Positions 1 to 9,327 of a DNA stretch of 64,000 nt are shown here, one piece after another; within the stretch, counting starts at the first letter, position 1; each line of letters begins with the position of its first letter. Both the position numbers and the translations under genes were made by a program. The notes under the pieces were generated by a model. That model ran no database searches and was not told the DNA's origin. It saw only the letters and a program-made list of their open reading frames with translations. Origin of the DNA: Ferruginibacter sp. (GTDB lineage: Bacteria > Bacteroidota > Bacteroidia > Chitinophagales > Chitinophagaceae); NCBI GenBank assembly GCA_017983695.1, contig JAGOAX010000001.1:524185-588184 (forward strand), given 5' to 3'.

Positions 1-298
1 TTATTACATTTCCCTTCACATTCCATACTTCTTCGGAGTGCAATTTTTCCTGAATTTTCTTATACCTATCCTCACAACCACTTGCTGCAGCATTAAGGCG
101 ATATGTACCATCAGTATTTATTTCGTAAAAAACTTTTGCAACACAGGGCCTTTGTTGTAAAAGTGCTTTGTGGCTGTCAAATTTTTTTCCCTCAAATTCG
201 CTGACATGCGAAACCACTTTCCACTTACCTACCGGGCTTTGTGCCGTACAAATATTTATTGCCAGCATTGCAACTAAAAAAAAGATTATTTTTTTCAT
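1..298 (-). CDS. lipocalin-like secreted protein, C-terminus cut off by window edge
   Basis: The reading frame starts at an ATG complementary to 296-298 and is open to base 1, so only about the first 99 residues are visible. They begin with a typical Sec signal peptide (MKKIIFFLVAMLAINICTAQ) and continue with SPVGKWKVVSHVSEFEGKK, the opening pattern of the small lipocalin-like domain proteins of Bacteroidota (a short GxW followed by a beta strand). A cysteine-containing stretch (SGCEDRY) follows. The mature protein is probably periplasmic or outer-membrane associated. The family assignment rests on the N-terminus only; ligand and role are unknown. Confidence 0.6.
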   Translation of the reverse strand, partial: MKKIIFFLVAMLAINICTAQSPVGKWKVVSHVSEFEGKKFDSHKALLQQRPCVAKVFYEINTDGTYRLNAAASGCEDRYKKIQEKLHSEEVWNVKGNVI

Positions 299-359
299 GA
301 GTGATTTTTATTTGTTGTAACTATTTTATTGATTTTAATACAAGTCAAGCCACTGTATT

Positions 360-1004
360 TTACCACAACCCATATTTATCCATGATGGGTTTTCTTTTTT
401 CAGGAAAGCCCACCAGCCCAAATTTTTTATGCAACGCATGCATTTGTTTTGCTATGGAGGCATCTGCCATTGTTAATTTATTTTTCTGCATCCCGGGAAT
501 TATTTTATGAAACAGCTCTTCCAGATAATCTTCAAAGTTTTGATTGAAGTACATATCAATACCCCGGAAAGGTTTATCAGTATTATTAAAGAAAGTATGC
601 ACCATTCCTCTTGGCCTAAAGTGCCAGCCACCGGCAGGAATTTCATAAATGGTATCTTCCACCATAACGGTGGCTGTACCCTCCAGCACATACATCAGCT
701 CATCCAGCGATTTATGATAATGTGGTTCGGGGCCCATTTTTTTTGCAGCTACAGCAAACTCCACACAACTATATTGCATGTTGGTTTGCGAACTTCTTAC
801 CCAGGTACGTATGTCTAACCCGCCGGGGCCTGGTTGTAAAGCCTCCATGGGTGAAAGCATAAACGGAGATAAATTTTTATTTTCAGTTTCACCTCTGCTT
901 TTAGTTTCTGCAAAAGATGGCAATGAAAAAAAGCTTACCCCTGCTGTAGCCATCAATATTTGCTGGATGGCATTGCGCCTGCTATTGTTTTGCTTATTAT
1001 TCAT
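360..1004 (-). CDS. cupin-domain protein with export signal
   Basis: This 214-residue protein has an N-terminus with a basic SRRNAIQQ segment before a hydrophobic stretch ending SLPSFAE. That looks like a Tat or Tat-like signal, so export is likely. Residues about 85-165 hold one cupin barrel: the first motif is GPEPHYHKSLDELMYVLEG (two His and a Glu as metal ligands) and the second is PAGGWHFRPRGMVHTFFN. The tail (about 165-214) is helical and unassigned. Single-domain cupins of this kind include dioxygenases, isomerases and small-molecule binders, so no substrate can be named. The promoter box TAAGTTTG lies 26 nt before the ATG. Confidence 0.8.
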   Translation of the reverse strand: MNNKQNNSRRNAIQQILMATAGVSFFSLPSFAETKSRGETENKNLSPFMLSPMEALQPGPGGLDIRTWVRSSQTNMQYSCVEFAVAAKKMGPEPHYHKSLDELMYVLEGTATVMVEDTIYEIPAGGWHFRPRGMVHTFFNNTDKPFRGIDMYFNQNFEDYLEELFHKIIPGMQKNKLTMADASIAKQMHALHKKFGLVGFPEKRKPIMDKYGLW

Positions 1005-1030
1005 CTGTGCTTTTTTAATATTTTATTTAA

Positions 1031-1038
1031 CAAACTTA
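1031..1038 (-). promoter_or_regulatory. Bacteroidota -7 promoter box for the cupin gene
   Basis: On the minus strand the bases read TAAGTTTG, an exact match to TAnnTTTG, the -7 element recognised by the primary sigma factor of Bacteroidota. It lies 26 nt before the cupin start codon. Confidence 0.55.
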
Positions 1039-1089
1039 TTATTAACCCGAATTAGGTTAGTGGTATAAAAACGACATTTATCCTTATCC

Positions 1090-1992
1090 TTACTTTTTGC
1101 CCCAGCCATCAGGCCATTTGCAAAAACTATTAAGGCTGTAATTTTTTACTTGCCATCGGATGTAATACACCGGTGCGTAGCTCAGGTAATCTTTTCGTTC
1201 TTCCATTTCTGTAACCACATAATATTTCCAGTTGGTCCAGTCGAAATAAAAATATTTTCTAAAATACCTGCTTGGAGAATTGATCCTTTCAAAATCTACA
1301 TACGCCGTTTGATCAATAGAGGCCCAGTTAATGGCATTAGCGCCAACAAACAATGTATCCAGCAACCTTAATCCGCCACCGGCAATATTATCGGTATACA
1401 CGCCATCTTTAAAATAATAGGTAACATCCCTGTATGTCCTGCTGTAAGGTGTATAGCCCGCCTGCGGATAATAAATGGTACTGTAAAAATTATTACCATT
1501 AGGTTTTACACCAGCTTTTGCCGCGGCATAAACAGGGTCATTTAATTTGCGGTATAAATTAGTGCTTGTAGCCAGTGGGGCATATATCCATGGATCTGGC
1601 GAGTTATAGGTAACTGCACTTTTTGCATCGGTAATAATATTTCTGGTGCTGCCAAATGCAGCCGTTTTAATTTGTGCAGGCCAGTTTAATGCAAGACTGT
1701 CAATAGGCCTGGGCATTTGCAATACATCGCAGCTATCACCAAACTCTAACCCGTTTTTTTGTAACGACACTATAAAATATTTTTTATCCTTATTAGTATC
1801 ATAATCCAAATCAAAAATTGCAAACTGCCCGTTGAGTGATGCACCGGCCGGTTGATGCTGGCAAACAAAATTGGGATGATTAACGCCGCCAATAACTGGT
1901 GCAGGGCTTGTTACTGCATCTTTTTTACAACTGGTAAATAACAGGATACCTGAAAGTAAAAACAAGGTTAAGGAATAATTATTTTTTTTCAT
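1090..1992 (-). CDS. lipoprotein of unknown function
   Basis: This 300-residue protein has a lipoprotein signal peptide with the lipobox-like LLFTSC at the end of the hydrophobic stretch, followed by KKD. The mature part is rich in Tyr, Asn and Trp and has two or three scattered Cys residues (VCQHQ, GDSCD, SFCKW). It contains no motif I recognise. It is probably anchored in the outer membrane or inner face of the envelope. A TACGTTTG box lies 30 nt before the start, so it is probably transcribed on its own. The cupin gene follows on the same strand after about 85 bp that hold that gene's own promoter. Confidence 0.75.
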   Translation of the reverse strand: MKKNNYSLTLFLLSGILLFTSCKKDAVTSPAPVIGGVNHPNFVCQHQPAGASLNGQFAIFDLDYDTNKDKKYFIVSLQKNGLEFGDSCDVLQMPRPIDSLALNWPAQIKTAAFGSTRNIITDAKSAVTYNSPDPWIYAPLATSTNLYRKLNDPVYAAAKAGVKPNGNNFYSTIYYPQAGYTPYSRTYRDVTYYFKDGVYTDNIAGGGLRLLDTLFVGANAINWASIDQTAYVDFERINSPSRYFRKYFYFDWTNWKYYVVTEMEERKDYLSYAPVYYIRWQVKNYSLNSFCKWPDGWGKK

Positions 1993-2022
1993 TTTGTAAG
2001 ATGGATGTTTTTATTTCCGCAA

Positions 2023-2030
2023 CAAACGTA
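2023..2030 (-). promoter_or_regulatory. -7 promoter box for the 1090-1992 lipoprotein
   Basis: The minus strand reads TACGTTTG, an exact TAnnTTTG match, 30 nt before the lipoprotein start codon. Confidence 0.5.
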
Positions 2031-2111
2031 CAGCCATATCTCAACCGATAAAAGCTCCAATCGCTTAACTGCAAAACAAATAGCTGAACAACATATCTGC
2101 ACTTAATGAAG

Positions 2112-2119
2112 TATATTTG
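2112..2119 (+). promoter_or_regulatory. -7 promoter box for the LytTR regulator operon
   Basis: TATATTTG is an exact TAnnTTTG match 29 nt upstream of the GTG start of the response regulator. No clear -33 TTG was seen at the usual spacing. Confidence 0.5.
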
Positions 2120-2148
2120 AAATAGAATCTTAAACATAACCTGATACT

Positions 2149-2865
2149 GTGATAACAAAAAAAATCACTTGCATGGTGGTAGATGACGATGATATCGACC
2201 GCCTTACCACCTTATCGTTTTTAAGCGACTATCCTTTTATGGAAGTGATTGGCGCATTTGATTCGCCTGTAGCAGCATTGGCAGCAGCACAACAGCAATT
2301 ACCGGATGTATTATTCTTAGATATTGATATGCCCCAAATGAGCGGACTGGAGCTGAGAAAACAATTGCTGCATGTACCGGCCTGCATCTTCATCACTTCC
2401 TATCCGGATTATGCAGTGGAAAGTTTTGAAATGGCAGCATTAGATTTTTTAGTAAAACCTTTTACAGCAGAACGATTTTTAAAAACTATGAACAGGCTGG
2501 AACAATTTGCCGACATTCATCATAAAGCCAGTTTACTTAGCCACAACCTGGGTGCCGATACTATATTTATAAAAGATGGATACGACCAGGTAAAACTGCA
2601 ACTGCATGAAATAATTTATTTAGAAGCATTGAAAGATTATACGGGCATTATTACTGCCGACAGGAAATACGCAGTTCTATCGCCATTAGGCAACCTGATA
2701 AAAGAAAAGGCCTTTGGTAGTTTTATCCGCATCCACCGCAGTTATGCAATACAAAAACATTTTATTAAAAAAATAAGTTCGGGAGAAGTTATGGTGAACG
2801 ATATTGTGTTGCCCGTGGGAAGAAGTTTTAAAGATGCATTAAAGGGATTAACAGTTAATTTATGA
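2149..2865 (+). CDS. LytTR-family response regulator
   Basis: This is a 238-residue two-component regulator. The receiver domain spans residues about 7-120, with acidic pocket DDDD at 12-15, phospho-acceptor D58 in LFLDIDMP and conserved K103 in LVKPF. The LytTR DNA-binding domain is at about 138-235 (FIKDGYDQVKLQLHEIIYLE, then FIRIHRSY). The start is GTG: an in-frame stop lies at 2137-2139 and the next ATG (2173) would remove the first beta strand. The stop overlaps the start of the kinase gene by four bases (ATGA), so the two are translationally coupled and surely partners. Confidence 0.92.
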   Translation: MITKKITCMVVDDDDIDRLTTLSFLSDYPFMEVIGAFDSPVAALAAAQQQLPDVLFLDIDMPQMSGLELRKQLLHVPACIFITSYPDYAVESFEMAALDFLVKPFTAERFLKTMNRLEQFADIHHKASLLSHNLGADTIFIKDGYDQVKLQLHEIIYLEALKDYTGIITADRKYAVLSPLGNLIKEKAFGSFIRIHRSYAIQKHFIKKISSGEVMVNDIVLPVGRSFKDALKGLTVNL

Positions 2866-4880
2866 AGCAAATTTTTGCACTGATCATTTGCCTGTCTGCT
2901 TTAAAAAGCTATTCACAAAAACATGGCGAAGCATTAATCGACTCTTTAAAAAAGGAAATACCCATTACAAAAACAGACAGTTCAAAAACCAGGTTGTACC
3001 TGCGGATCTCTGATGTATATATTGATATAGACCTGAACAAAGCAATGTCCTTTGCCGACAGCGGAGCTGTACTTGCCCAAAAGATCAAATGGGAAGATGG
3101 CATTGCCAGCAGCCAGCTAAACTATGGTAACGTGTATAATTTTATGGGCGAACATAATAAAGCTGCTGAAAATGTACAGCAGGCCTACCTGTTCTATTTA
3201 AAAAAAGGAGATAAAAAAAGTATCGGCACTGCCGTATACACCCTTGGCGTATCAAACGAAAGGCTCGGCAATTACGCTGTTGCTGCCGAAAAATATTTTG
3301 AGGCATTACATATTTTTGAAAAGCTGCCCGGTGCCGACAGGCTTACCGGCAACAGTTTATCTGCCATTGCCGTGATATATTTTTTACAACGGGATTATAC
3401 CAAATCGCTTGACTATAGTTTTAAGGCATTAGCCAAACAGGAAGCAGCCAAAAATATCATGGGTATTGCCAATGAATATGTAGCTATTGCCGACACGTAT
3501 AATGAATTACACGATTCAGCAAATGCCATCAGGTATAATTTACAGGCGCTGGAAATGGAGAAAAAAATGGACAGCAAGTTTGGCGAAGCGGTCATTTATT
3601 TTCAATTGGGGAAACTCTATCATAATAATTATGGCCTTGCACTGGACTATCATCTTAAAGCGGAAAAATTATTTACACAATTAAACGACAATTCAAACTT
3701 TGCAAGCTTTAACCGGGGCGAGATAGGTCGCATATTTTTTGCCATTGCAAAACAAACGGGTATTGTAACAATGCTCCCATCATCTTTGCAAATACCAAAT
3801 GATAAAAACACACTGTTGCAGCTGGCAGAAAAATATTTGCAAACATCAGTAACTGTAAGCAGGGAAACAGGTGATAAGGATAACGAGTCATCACTTTCTG
3901 CAAGCCTGGCCGAACTACAGGCTTACAAAGGCGATTACAAAAATGCGTATCTGAATTTCAGGGTTTTTCATAAAACACAGGATTCCATCTATTCGCAACA
4001 AAACAAGAACAGGATTGCAACGTTAGAAAGCCAGAAAGAGATCGATCTTAAAAACAAAACCATTGAAAATAAAGAACTGGAATTAAGCAACCAGCAAAAA
4101 AAAGTGTGGTTGCTGGTTACCGGCATTGCATTTCTTATCATCACAGGAAGTTTATTTTACTATCAAAGCCGTAGCCGAAAAAAAACAAATACTGCTTTGC
4201 TGCAACTGAACAGCGAACTAGACGAAGCCAATAAAGTAAAAGCAAAATTTTTCGGTATCCTTAGTCATGACCTAAGAAGCCCAGTTGCCAACCTCATCAA
4301 TTTTTTACAACTCCAAAAAAGAAACCCGGGCATACTGTCTGAACAGGATATTGACGAAAGGGAAAAGAAGATATCCAATTCTGCATCGTCATTGCTGGAA
4401 ACTATGGAAGGTATGTTATTGTGGAGCAAGGGCCAGATGGAGCAATTTAAACCGGAAGTAACAACTGTACCTGCAAGCAAATTATTTAGTTATTTACAAA
4501 AAAACTTTGCTGATACCCCAAACGTAACTTTTAATTTTATTAATGATAGCGATGTGTATATGAATACCGATCCAGATTATTTACAAACCATTATGCAAAA
4601 CCTTACTGCCAATGCAATTAAGGCTTTACATCAAACTTCAGCCGCACAAATAACATGGAAGGCATGGCAACAAAACAGTACCATTTATTTGTCCATTACC
4701 GATAACGGACCAGGCATCAGCAACGAACAGGCAAAATCACTATTTGATGAAACTCATATTACCGGCACCAGGCACGGATTGGGTTTGCATATTATACGAG
4801 ACCTTGCCAAAGCTATTTCCTGCTCCATCAATATTGCTACAGATAGTAGACAGGGTACAACATTTGTTTTGGCACTGTAA
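2862..4880 (+). CDS. TPR-containing sensor histidine kinase (HisKA type)
   Basis: This 672-residue kinase has an N-terminal signal peptide (MKQIFALIICLSALKSYSQ) and a long TPR-like helical region (about 20-370). A coiled stretch and one transmembrane helix at about 415-434 (VWLLVTGIAFLIITGSLFYY) follow, so the TPR part is predicted periplasmic. The cytoplasmic part has the H-box ILSHDLRSP with H469, an N-box NLTANAIKA, a G1 box DNGPGI and a G2 box GLGLHI, as in HisKA/HATPase_c kinases. It is coupled by ATGA to the upstream LytTR regulator. LytTR regulators more often pair with LytS-type His_kinase proteins, so the HisKA-type partner is less usual. Confidence 0.92.
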   Translation: MKQIFALIICLSALKSYSQKHGEALIDSLKKEIPITKTDSSKTRLYLRISDVYIDIDLNKAMSFADSGAVLAQKIKWEDGIASSQLNYGNVYNFMGEHNKAAENVQQAYLFYLKKGDKKSIGTAVYTLGVSNERLGNYAVAAEKYFEALHIFEKLPGADRLTGNSLSAIAVIYFLQRDYTKSLDYSFKALAKQEAAKNIMGIANEYVAIADTYNELHDSANAIRYNLQALEMEKKMDSKFGEAVIYFQLGKLYHNNYGLALDYHLKAEKLFTQLNDNSNFASFNRGEIGRIFFAIAKQTGIVTMLPSSLQIPNDKNTLLQLAEKYLQTSVTVSRETGDKDNESSLSASLAELQAYKGDYKNAYLNFRVFHKTQDSIYSQQNKNRIATLESQKEIDLKNKTIENKELELSNQQKKVWLLVTGIAFLIITGSLFYYQSRSRKKTNTALLQLNSELDEANKVKAKFFGILSHDLRSPVANLINFLQLQKRNPGILSEQDIDEREKKISNSASSLLETMEGMLLWSKGQMEQFKPEVTTVPASKLFSYLQKNFADTPNVTFNFINDSDVYMNTDPDYLQTIMQNLTANAIKALHQTSAAQITWKAWQQNSTIYLSITDNGPGISNEQAKSLFDETHITGTRHGLGLHIIRDLAKAISCSINIATDSRQGTTFVLAL

Positions 4881-4930
4881 GATCATCTGTGCCGGATGTA
4901 TTTAATCTGCCGCTTAGCGAACGGATTATT

Positions 4931-5554
4931 TTATACAAAATTGTACTTTGCTGCCATTTTTATTAAGCTGGCGGTATTGTTTACAGCAAATTTTGTGAGA
5001 ATATTTTTACGGTGACTATCCACCGTATGCATGCTTAAAAACAGTTTGGCTGCAATCTGCGGATTGGTCATACCATCAGCAATTAATTGCAACACTTCTT
5101 TTTCTCTGCTGCTCAGTACTGGAATATTATTTAGCTCCAGTTTATCAGATGAAGAAAGATTAATATCGAGGCTCATGTATAGTTTTCCCTCATACACACT
5201 CAATATCGCTTCTTCAATTTCTTCTTTGGAGGTACTTTTAACCAGGTAACCCGAAGCGCCGTTTTGTATCATTTGCGAAATATAGCTCCGCTCTTTAAAA
5301 GTACTCATGGCAATTATTTTTACCTGAGGAAATTCTTTTTTTATTTTCAAGCTTAATTCTATACCATTTATTTCAGGCATGTTAATATCGGTAATTACTA
5401 TATCAGGGATAGTTAATTTAATATGCTCTATTGCCTCATAGGCATTATTTACTGTACCGGCAACTGTTACAAATGTTATTTGCTGCAACATAGAACGCAT
5501 CCCTTCCAATACCATCGGGTGATCATCAACAACCAATACTTTTATTTTATCCAT
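4931..5554 (-). CDS. NarL/LuxR-type response regulator
   Basis: This 207-residue regulator has a receiver domain at residues 1-120 with D10/D11, phospho-acceptor D56 in VITDINMP and Lys in GYLVKST. A LuxR-type helix-turn-helix follows at about 145-205 (LSSREKEVLQLIADGMTNPQIA, written here only as a landmark, then HTVDSHRKNI). It starts four bases after the stop of the kinase at 5559-7499 on the same strand, so the pair forms an operon. The final FVNNTASLIKMAAKYNFV-like tail is typical of Bacteroidota NarL-type regulators. Confidence 0.93.
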   Translation of the reverse strand: MDKIKVLVVDDHPMVLEGMRSMLQQITFVTVAGTVNNAYEAIEHIKLTIPDIVITDINMPEINGIELSLKIKKEFPQVKIIAMSTFKERSYISQMIQNGASGYLVKSTSKEEIEEAILSVYEGKLYMSLDINLSSSDKLELNNIPVLSSREKEVLQLIADGMTNPQIAAKLFLSMHTVDSHRKNILTKFAVNNTASLIKMAAKYNFV

Positions 5555-5558
5555 TGCT

Positions 5559-7499
5559 TTAAATTATACAATCAATATGTATGGATGTACCATTACCGGG
5601 TGTTGATTTTATATCCAGTTGTCCTTTTAAATAATCAACCCTTGATTGAATATTATTTAAACCGGTCCCTTTCATCAGTAGCACTTCTTCCCTGTTAAAA
5701 CCTTTACCGTTATCTTCTACAGTAATGGTAAGATTATTATCATGCTTCATCACCTGTACTAAAATAATTGCAGCACCGGAATGTTTCACTGCATTATTCA
5801 GCAACTCCTGTACAATACGGTACACTACAATTTCAACTGATGATTCCATTCTTTTTTCTAGGCCATAAAACTCACCATTTATTTTAAACGATTGCGATTC
5901 CGATAATCCATCGCAATAATCCTGCAAAGCCTGCTGCAATCCTAATTTCATTAATGCTTCGGGCATCATGTTATGTGCCACCCTGCGCATTTCGCTTATG
6001 GATTCATCTAATTTGCCCAGCGCATTATTAAATGTACGGCCATGCTCTTCCGATAAAATTAAATTTCCTTTCATAGCTCCTAATTGAAGTTTAACGCCAC
6101 TCAGCAATCCGCCAAGGCCATCATGCAGGTCTTGTGCCAGCCTGCTTCTTTCATCTTCCTGGCCTTTTAAAATAGATTGTGTGGCAAGTAATAATTTTTC
6201 TTTTTCCAAGTCAGCAATTTGCTGTTGTTGCAGTTTCCTTTTTTGAGTATAGGTACGGTAAGAAAGAAATGAAATCAACAGCAATGCTGCAACGCTGCCG
6301 CCAAGTATGTAATTAATAATGTTTTTTTTGTTGATAGACGCCGCTTGTAATGTAAGCTGTTGTTCTTTTTTTTCAGTTTCATATTTCTTTTCAATGTCAA
6401 GCACTATTTTTTTTGTATCATCGCTTTGAATGGAATCATTTGCTGCATAATACTTTTTATGGCTTTCAAGGGCTTTTTGATAATTACCAGTTTCTTCATA
6501 AAAATCAGTCAATAAGTTATAGCCCGATTTTTGAAAAACAGTGAACCCATTTTCATCTGCCAGCTTAACGCCTTTCAGTAAAAACTCTTCTGCCTCTTTT
6601 TGTTTACCCAATTTCATGTACGCATTACCCATCATAAATAACGGCTCTGTCATTCCCCATTTGTTATTATTTTCTTTTGTGATATTGTACACTTTACTGA
6701 AATAAAAAATGGAACTGTCGTATTTTGAAAGTCCATCAAACGCCTGTGCCCTTGTTAAATAATGAAGCTGCACTCTTGTTACATCCATATTGTTGGCAAA
6801 GTATGTTCGGGCAGAATCTGAATAAAGTAGCGCCACTTTATAATCGCTGGCACCAGCATAAAATTGAGATACCATAGCGTATGCTCCAAAAAGGTTATAG
6901 TCCCGCCCGGTTATTTTAGCAGCTTTCAAACTTTTAAGTATGTATTCTTTTTGTTTATCCTTTAATTTTAAAATTTCGTAAACACTGGAAAGGTTTGAAT
7001 ATAAGCTTACCGACCATTCATAGTTTTTTTCTTTTTCCAATACTTCAATGCCTTTCAAATACCAGGTTGCTGCCGAATCATACATTCCCCATCTATAAAA
7101 CACAGAAGCTTTATCATTCATTACCATAGCCAAAGTAAGTTTCGCTTTTGGGTTTTTTGCACGGGATAAAAAAAATATTGCTTTGTTCATATCTCCCAAA
7201 TGCTCTTCTTTTTTGCCCTTGGCAAAGTCTGAATACATGCTGTTGTGTAAAGCAGCACCCAGCGGATAATCTAATTTTTTCTGCGTGGCATATTCAATGG
7301 CCTCCTGATAGAATTGCTTAGATTTTGCAGTGTCTACTACTTCATAATACCGGCCCCCGTTTACCAATGCAATAGCTCTGACACTATCTGGTATTTCTGT
7401 TTTTAACAGTTTTTCTATACTATCAACCAAATGCTGTTGTGCACTAAGCTGCAAAGCAACAGTAAGCACGGCTGGTAACAGAAAAAATTTGTTCCTCAT
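5559..7499 (-). CDS. TPR-containing sensor histidine kinase (HisKA_3/NarX type)
   Basis: This 646-residue kinase has a signal peptide (MRNKFFLLPAVLTVALQLSAQ) and roughly six or seven TPR-like helical pairs (about 25-385). One transmembrane helix at about 397-416 (IINYILGGSVAALLLISFLS) and a coiled coil follow. The HisKA_3 dimerisation domain has H459 in ERSRLAQDLHDGLGG. The HATPase_c domain has LLNNAVKH (N-box), DNGKGF (G1) and GTGLNNIQSRV (G2). The architecture suggests extracytoplasmic TPR sensing and cytoplasmic phosphotransfer to the adjacent NarL-type regulator. The signal sensed is unknown. Confidence 0.93.
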   Translation of the reverse strand: MRNKFFLLPAVLTVALQLSAQQHLVDSIEKLLKTEIPDSVRAIALVNGGRYYEVVDTAKSKQFYQEAIEYATQKKLDYPLGAALHNSMYSDFAKGKKEEHLGDMNKAIFFLSRAKNPKAKLTLAMVMNDKASVFYRWGMYDSAATWYLKGIEVLEKEKNYEWSVSLYSNLSSVYEILKLKDKQKEYILKSLKAAKITGRDYNLFGAYAMVSQFYAGASDYKVALLYSDSARTYFANNMDVTRVQLHYLTRAQAFDGLSKYDSSIFYFSKVYNITKENNNKWGMTEPLFMMGNAYMKLGKQKEAEEFLLKGVKLADENGFTVFQKSGYNLLTDFYEETGNYQKALESHKKYYAANDSIQSDDTKKIVLDIEKKYETEKKEQQLTLQAASINKKNIINYILGGSVAALLLISFLSYRTYTQKRKLQQQQIADLEKEKLLLATQSILKGQEDERSRLAQDLHDGLGGLLSGVKLQLGAMKGNLILSEEHGRTFNNALGKLDESISEMRRVAHNMMPEALMKLGLQQALQDYCDGLSESQSFKINGEFYGLEKRMESSVEIVVYRIVQELLNNAVKHSGAAIILVQVMKHDNNLTITVEDNGKGFNREEVLLMKGTGLNNIQSRVDYLKGQLDIKSTPGNGTSIHIDCII

Positions 7500-7532
7500 A
7501 TTACAAAAGTGATAAAAAAAAAGTAAATACCA

Positions 7533-7550
7533 ATCCCCTGTTCGGGGGAT
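7533..7550. other. small GC hairpin between divergent genes
   Basis: ATCCCC and GGGGAT form a perfect 6-bp stem with a 6-nt loop in the 124-bp gap between the divergent kinase and RCC1 genes. The gap must hold both promoters; the hairpin could be an operator or transcript leader structure. The role is inferred. Confidence 0.3.
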
Positions 7551-7623
7551 AATAAAAACAGGTGTTCAGGTGATTGTATTCCTTTTTAAAAATTGAATTT
7601 TTGTACTCACTTAAACAACAGTT

Positions 7624-9279
7624 ATGAAAAAGATTTTTTATTTACTGGCTTTTCTACTAGCCACAACCATCACAAGCACTGCACAATGCTGGGCAAAAGT
7701 ATCTGCCGGTTATGCTCATACACTAGCAATTAAAACTGATGGTACTCTTTGGGCCTGGGGTGATAATATCAGTGGGCAATTGGGCAATGGCACCAATAAC
7801 AATAGCAATGCTCCTGTACAAATTGGAACAGCGACTAACTGGCAAGTTATTACTGCCGGCGCAGAACATTCAATGGCTATTAAAACCGATGGAACACTTT
7901 GGGCCTGGGGCCGAAATTCAGAGGCACAATATGGAGATGGTACCAATAACAACAGCACTGTACCTATCCAAATTGGAACAGCGACTAACTGGGTTACTAT
8001 AAGTGCAGGGGTCGAACATAACATTGCAATAAAAACAGATGGCAGTTTATGGGCATGGGGCGGTAACACCTACGGCCAATGTGGTAATGCTACACCACCA
8101 AATAGTGTGGCAATACCACTGCAAGTGGGAACAGCAACCAACTGGCAAAACATTACTACAGGAACTTATAATTCCATAGCCACCAAAGCAGATGGCAGCT
8201 TGTGGGCATGGGGGGCAAATGATTTTGGGCAATTAGGTGATGGTACTTTTACCAACAGGATTACGCCCACTCAAATTGGTTTTGATAACGATTGGGGGCA
8301 AATTGCGGCAGGATGGTTTCACAGTATTGCCATAAAAACAAATGGCAGCCTTTGGGCATGGGGCGATAATAATTATGGACAACTAGGTGATGGTACCAAC
8401 ATCAATCAAAATCAACCAACTTTAACAGGTGCAGCAACCAACTGGCAAAGCATTACTACCGGAGAAGAACATTCAATAGCAACTAAAACAGATGGCACTT
8501 TATGGGCCTGGGGCCGAAATTTTCGTGGTCAGTTAGGCGATGGTACTAATGCCAATAGAAATACTCCGGTACAAATTGGTACGGCAACTAACTGGAGCCA
8601 AATTGATGCCGGAGCAGATTATACACTTTCTATAAAAACAGACAATACGCTTTGGGGCTGGGGAAATAATAATGCTGGTCAGTTAGGTGATGGAACAAAT
8701 ACAGACAGCAATATACCTGTATCAATCAGTTGTGGCTTGCTTCCTGTTACCTGGTTATATGTGCAGGGGCAATTGCAAAATAAATTATCGCTGATACAAT
8801 GGGCCACCGCATCAGAAAGTAATACCAAACATTTTGAAATTGAACACAGCAGTAATACTATTAGTTATGCAACCATTGGTACAGTAACTGCGGCAGGCAA
8901 CAGCAGTGTTACAAGGCACTATCAATTTTTACAACAGCATCCTGTTAATGGTAAAAATTATTACCGCATTAAACAAGTTGACCTGGATGGAAGATTCAGT
9001 TATTCTTCGGTAATAGTTATTGATGTAAAAGATGAAAACAACAGTGTCAGCGTTTCTCCCAATCCTGCGCAGGATTTTATTAAAATTTCATTCAGTAGTC
9101 CGCAGCAAAAAACATCATTGCGCTTGTTTAACCAACAGGGGCAATTGGTAAAGCAACAAATATTACCTGTAGGTCTGCAACCGCAAAATATTGATGTTTC
9201 AAAACTGGCAGCAGGAGTTTACACCGCACAATTACTAATGGATAAGGGTATAGAAATTTTTAAATTTATAAAATACTAA
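7624..9279 (+). CDS. RCC1-repeat surface/secreted protein with T9SS sorting domain
   Basis: This 551-residue protein begins with a Sec signal peptide ([21 protein letters not shown]). It has seven RCC1-type repeats of about 50 residues, each with the core GQLGDGT...W..I..G..HS.A.KTDG.LWAWG.N, which would close into a seven-bladed propeller. A linker domain (about 375-460) and a C-terminal type A T9SS sorting domain ([15 protein letters not shown] ... [12 protein letters not shown]) follow. The protein is therefore probably moved across the outer membrane by the type IX system and attached or released there. Ligand is unknown. The repeats are also visible at DNA level, so copy-number change by recombination is possible. 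Confidence 0.9.
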   Translation: MKKIFYLLAFLLATTITSTAQCWAKVSAGYAHTLAIKTDGTLWAWGDNISGQLGNGTNNNSNAPVQIGTATNWQVITAGAEHSMAIKTDGTLWAWGRNSEAQYGDGTNNNSTVPIQIGTATNWVTISAGVEHNIAIKTDGSLWAWGGNTYGQCGNATPPNSVAIPLQVGTATNWQNITTGTYNSIATKADGSLWAWGANDFGQLGDGTFTNRITPTQIGFDNDWGQIAAGWFHSIAIKTNGSLWAWGDNNYGQLGDGTNINQNQPTLTGAATNWQSITTGEEHSIATKTDGTLWAWGRNFRGQLGDGTNANRNTPVQIGTATNWSQIDAGADYTLSIKTDNTLWGWGNNNAGQLGDGTNTDSNIPVSISCGLLPVTWLYVQGQLQNKLSLIQWATASESNTKHFEIEHSSNTISYATIGTVTAAGNSSVTRHYQFLQQHPVNGKNYYRIKQVDLDGRFSYSSVIVIDVKDENNSVSVSPNPAQDFIKISFSSPQQKTSLRLFNQQGQLVKQQILPVGLQPQNIDVSKLAAGVYTAQLLMDKGIEIFKFIKY

Positions 9280-9327
9280 TTTTATAATTAGTCCAACTGA
9301 TAGATAATTAGTTATAAAAAAAAAGTT

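Noticed and set aside
7716..8069. Minus-strand open frame of 117 codons inside the RCC1 gene
   Set aside because: It is produced by the repetitive RCC1 sequence read on the opposite strand, has no start context and shows no domain.
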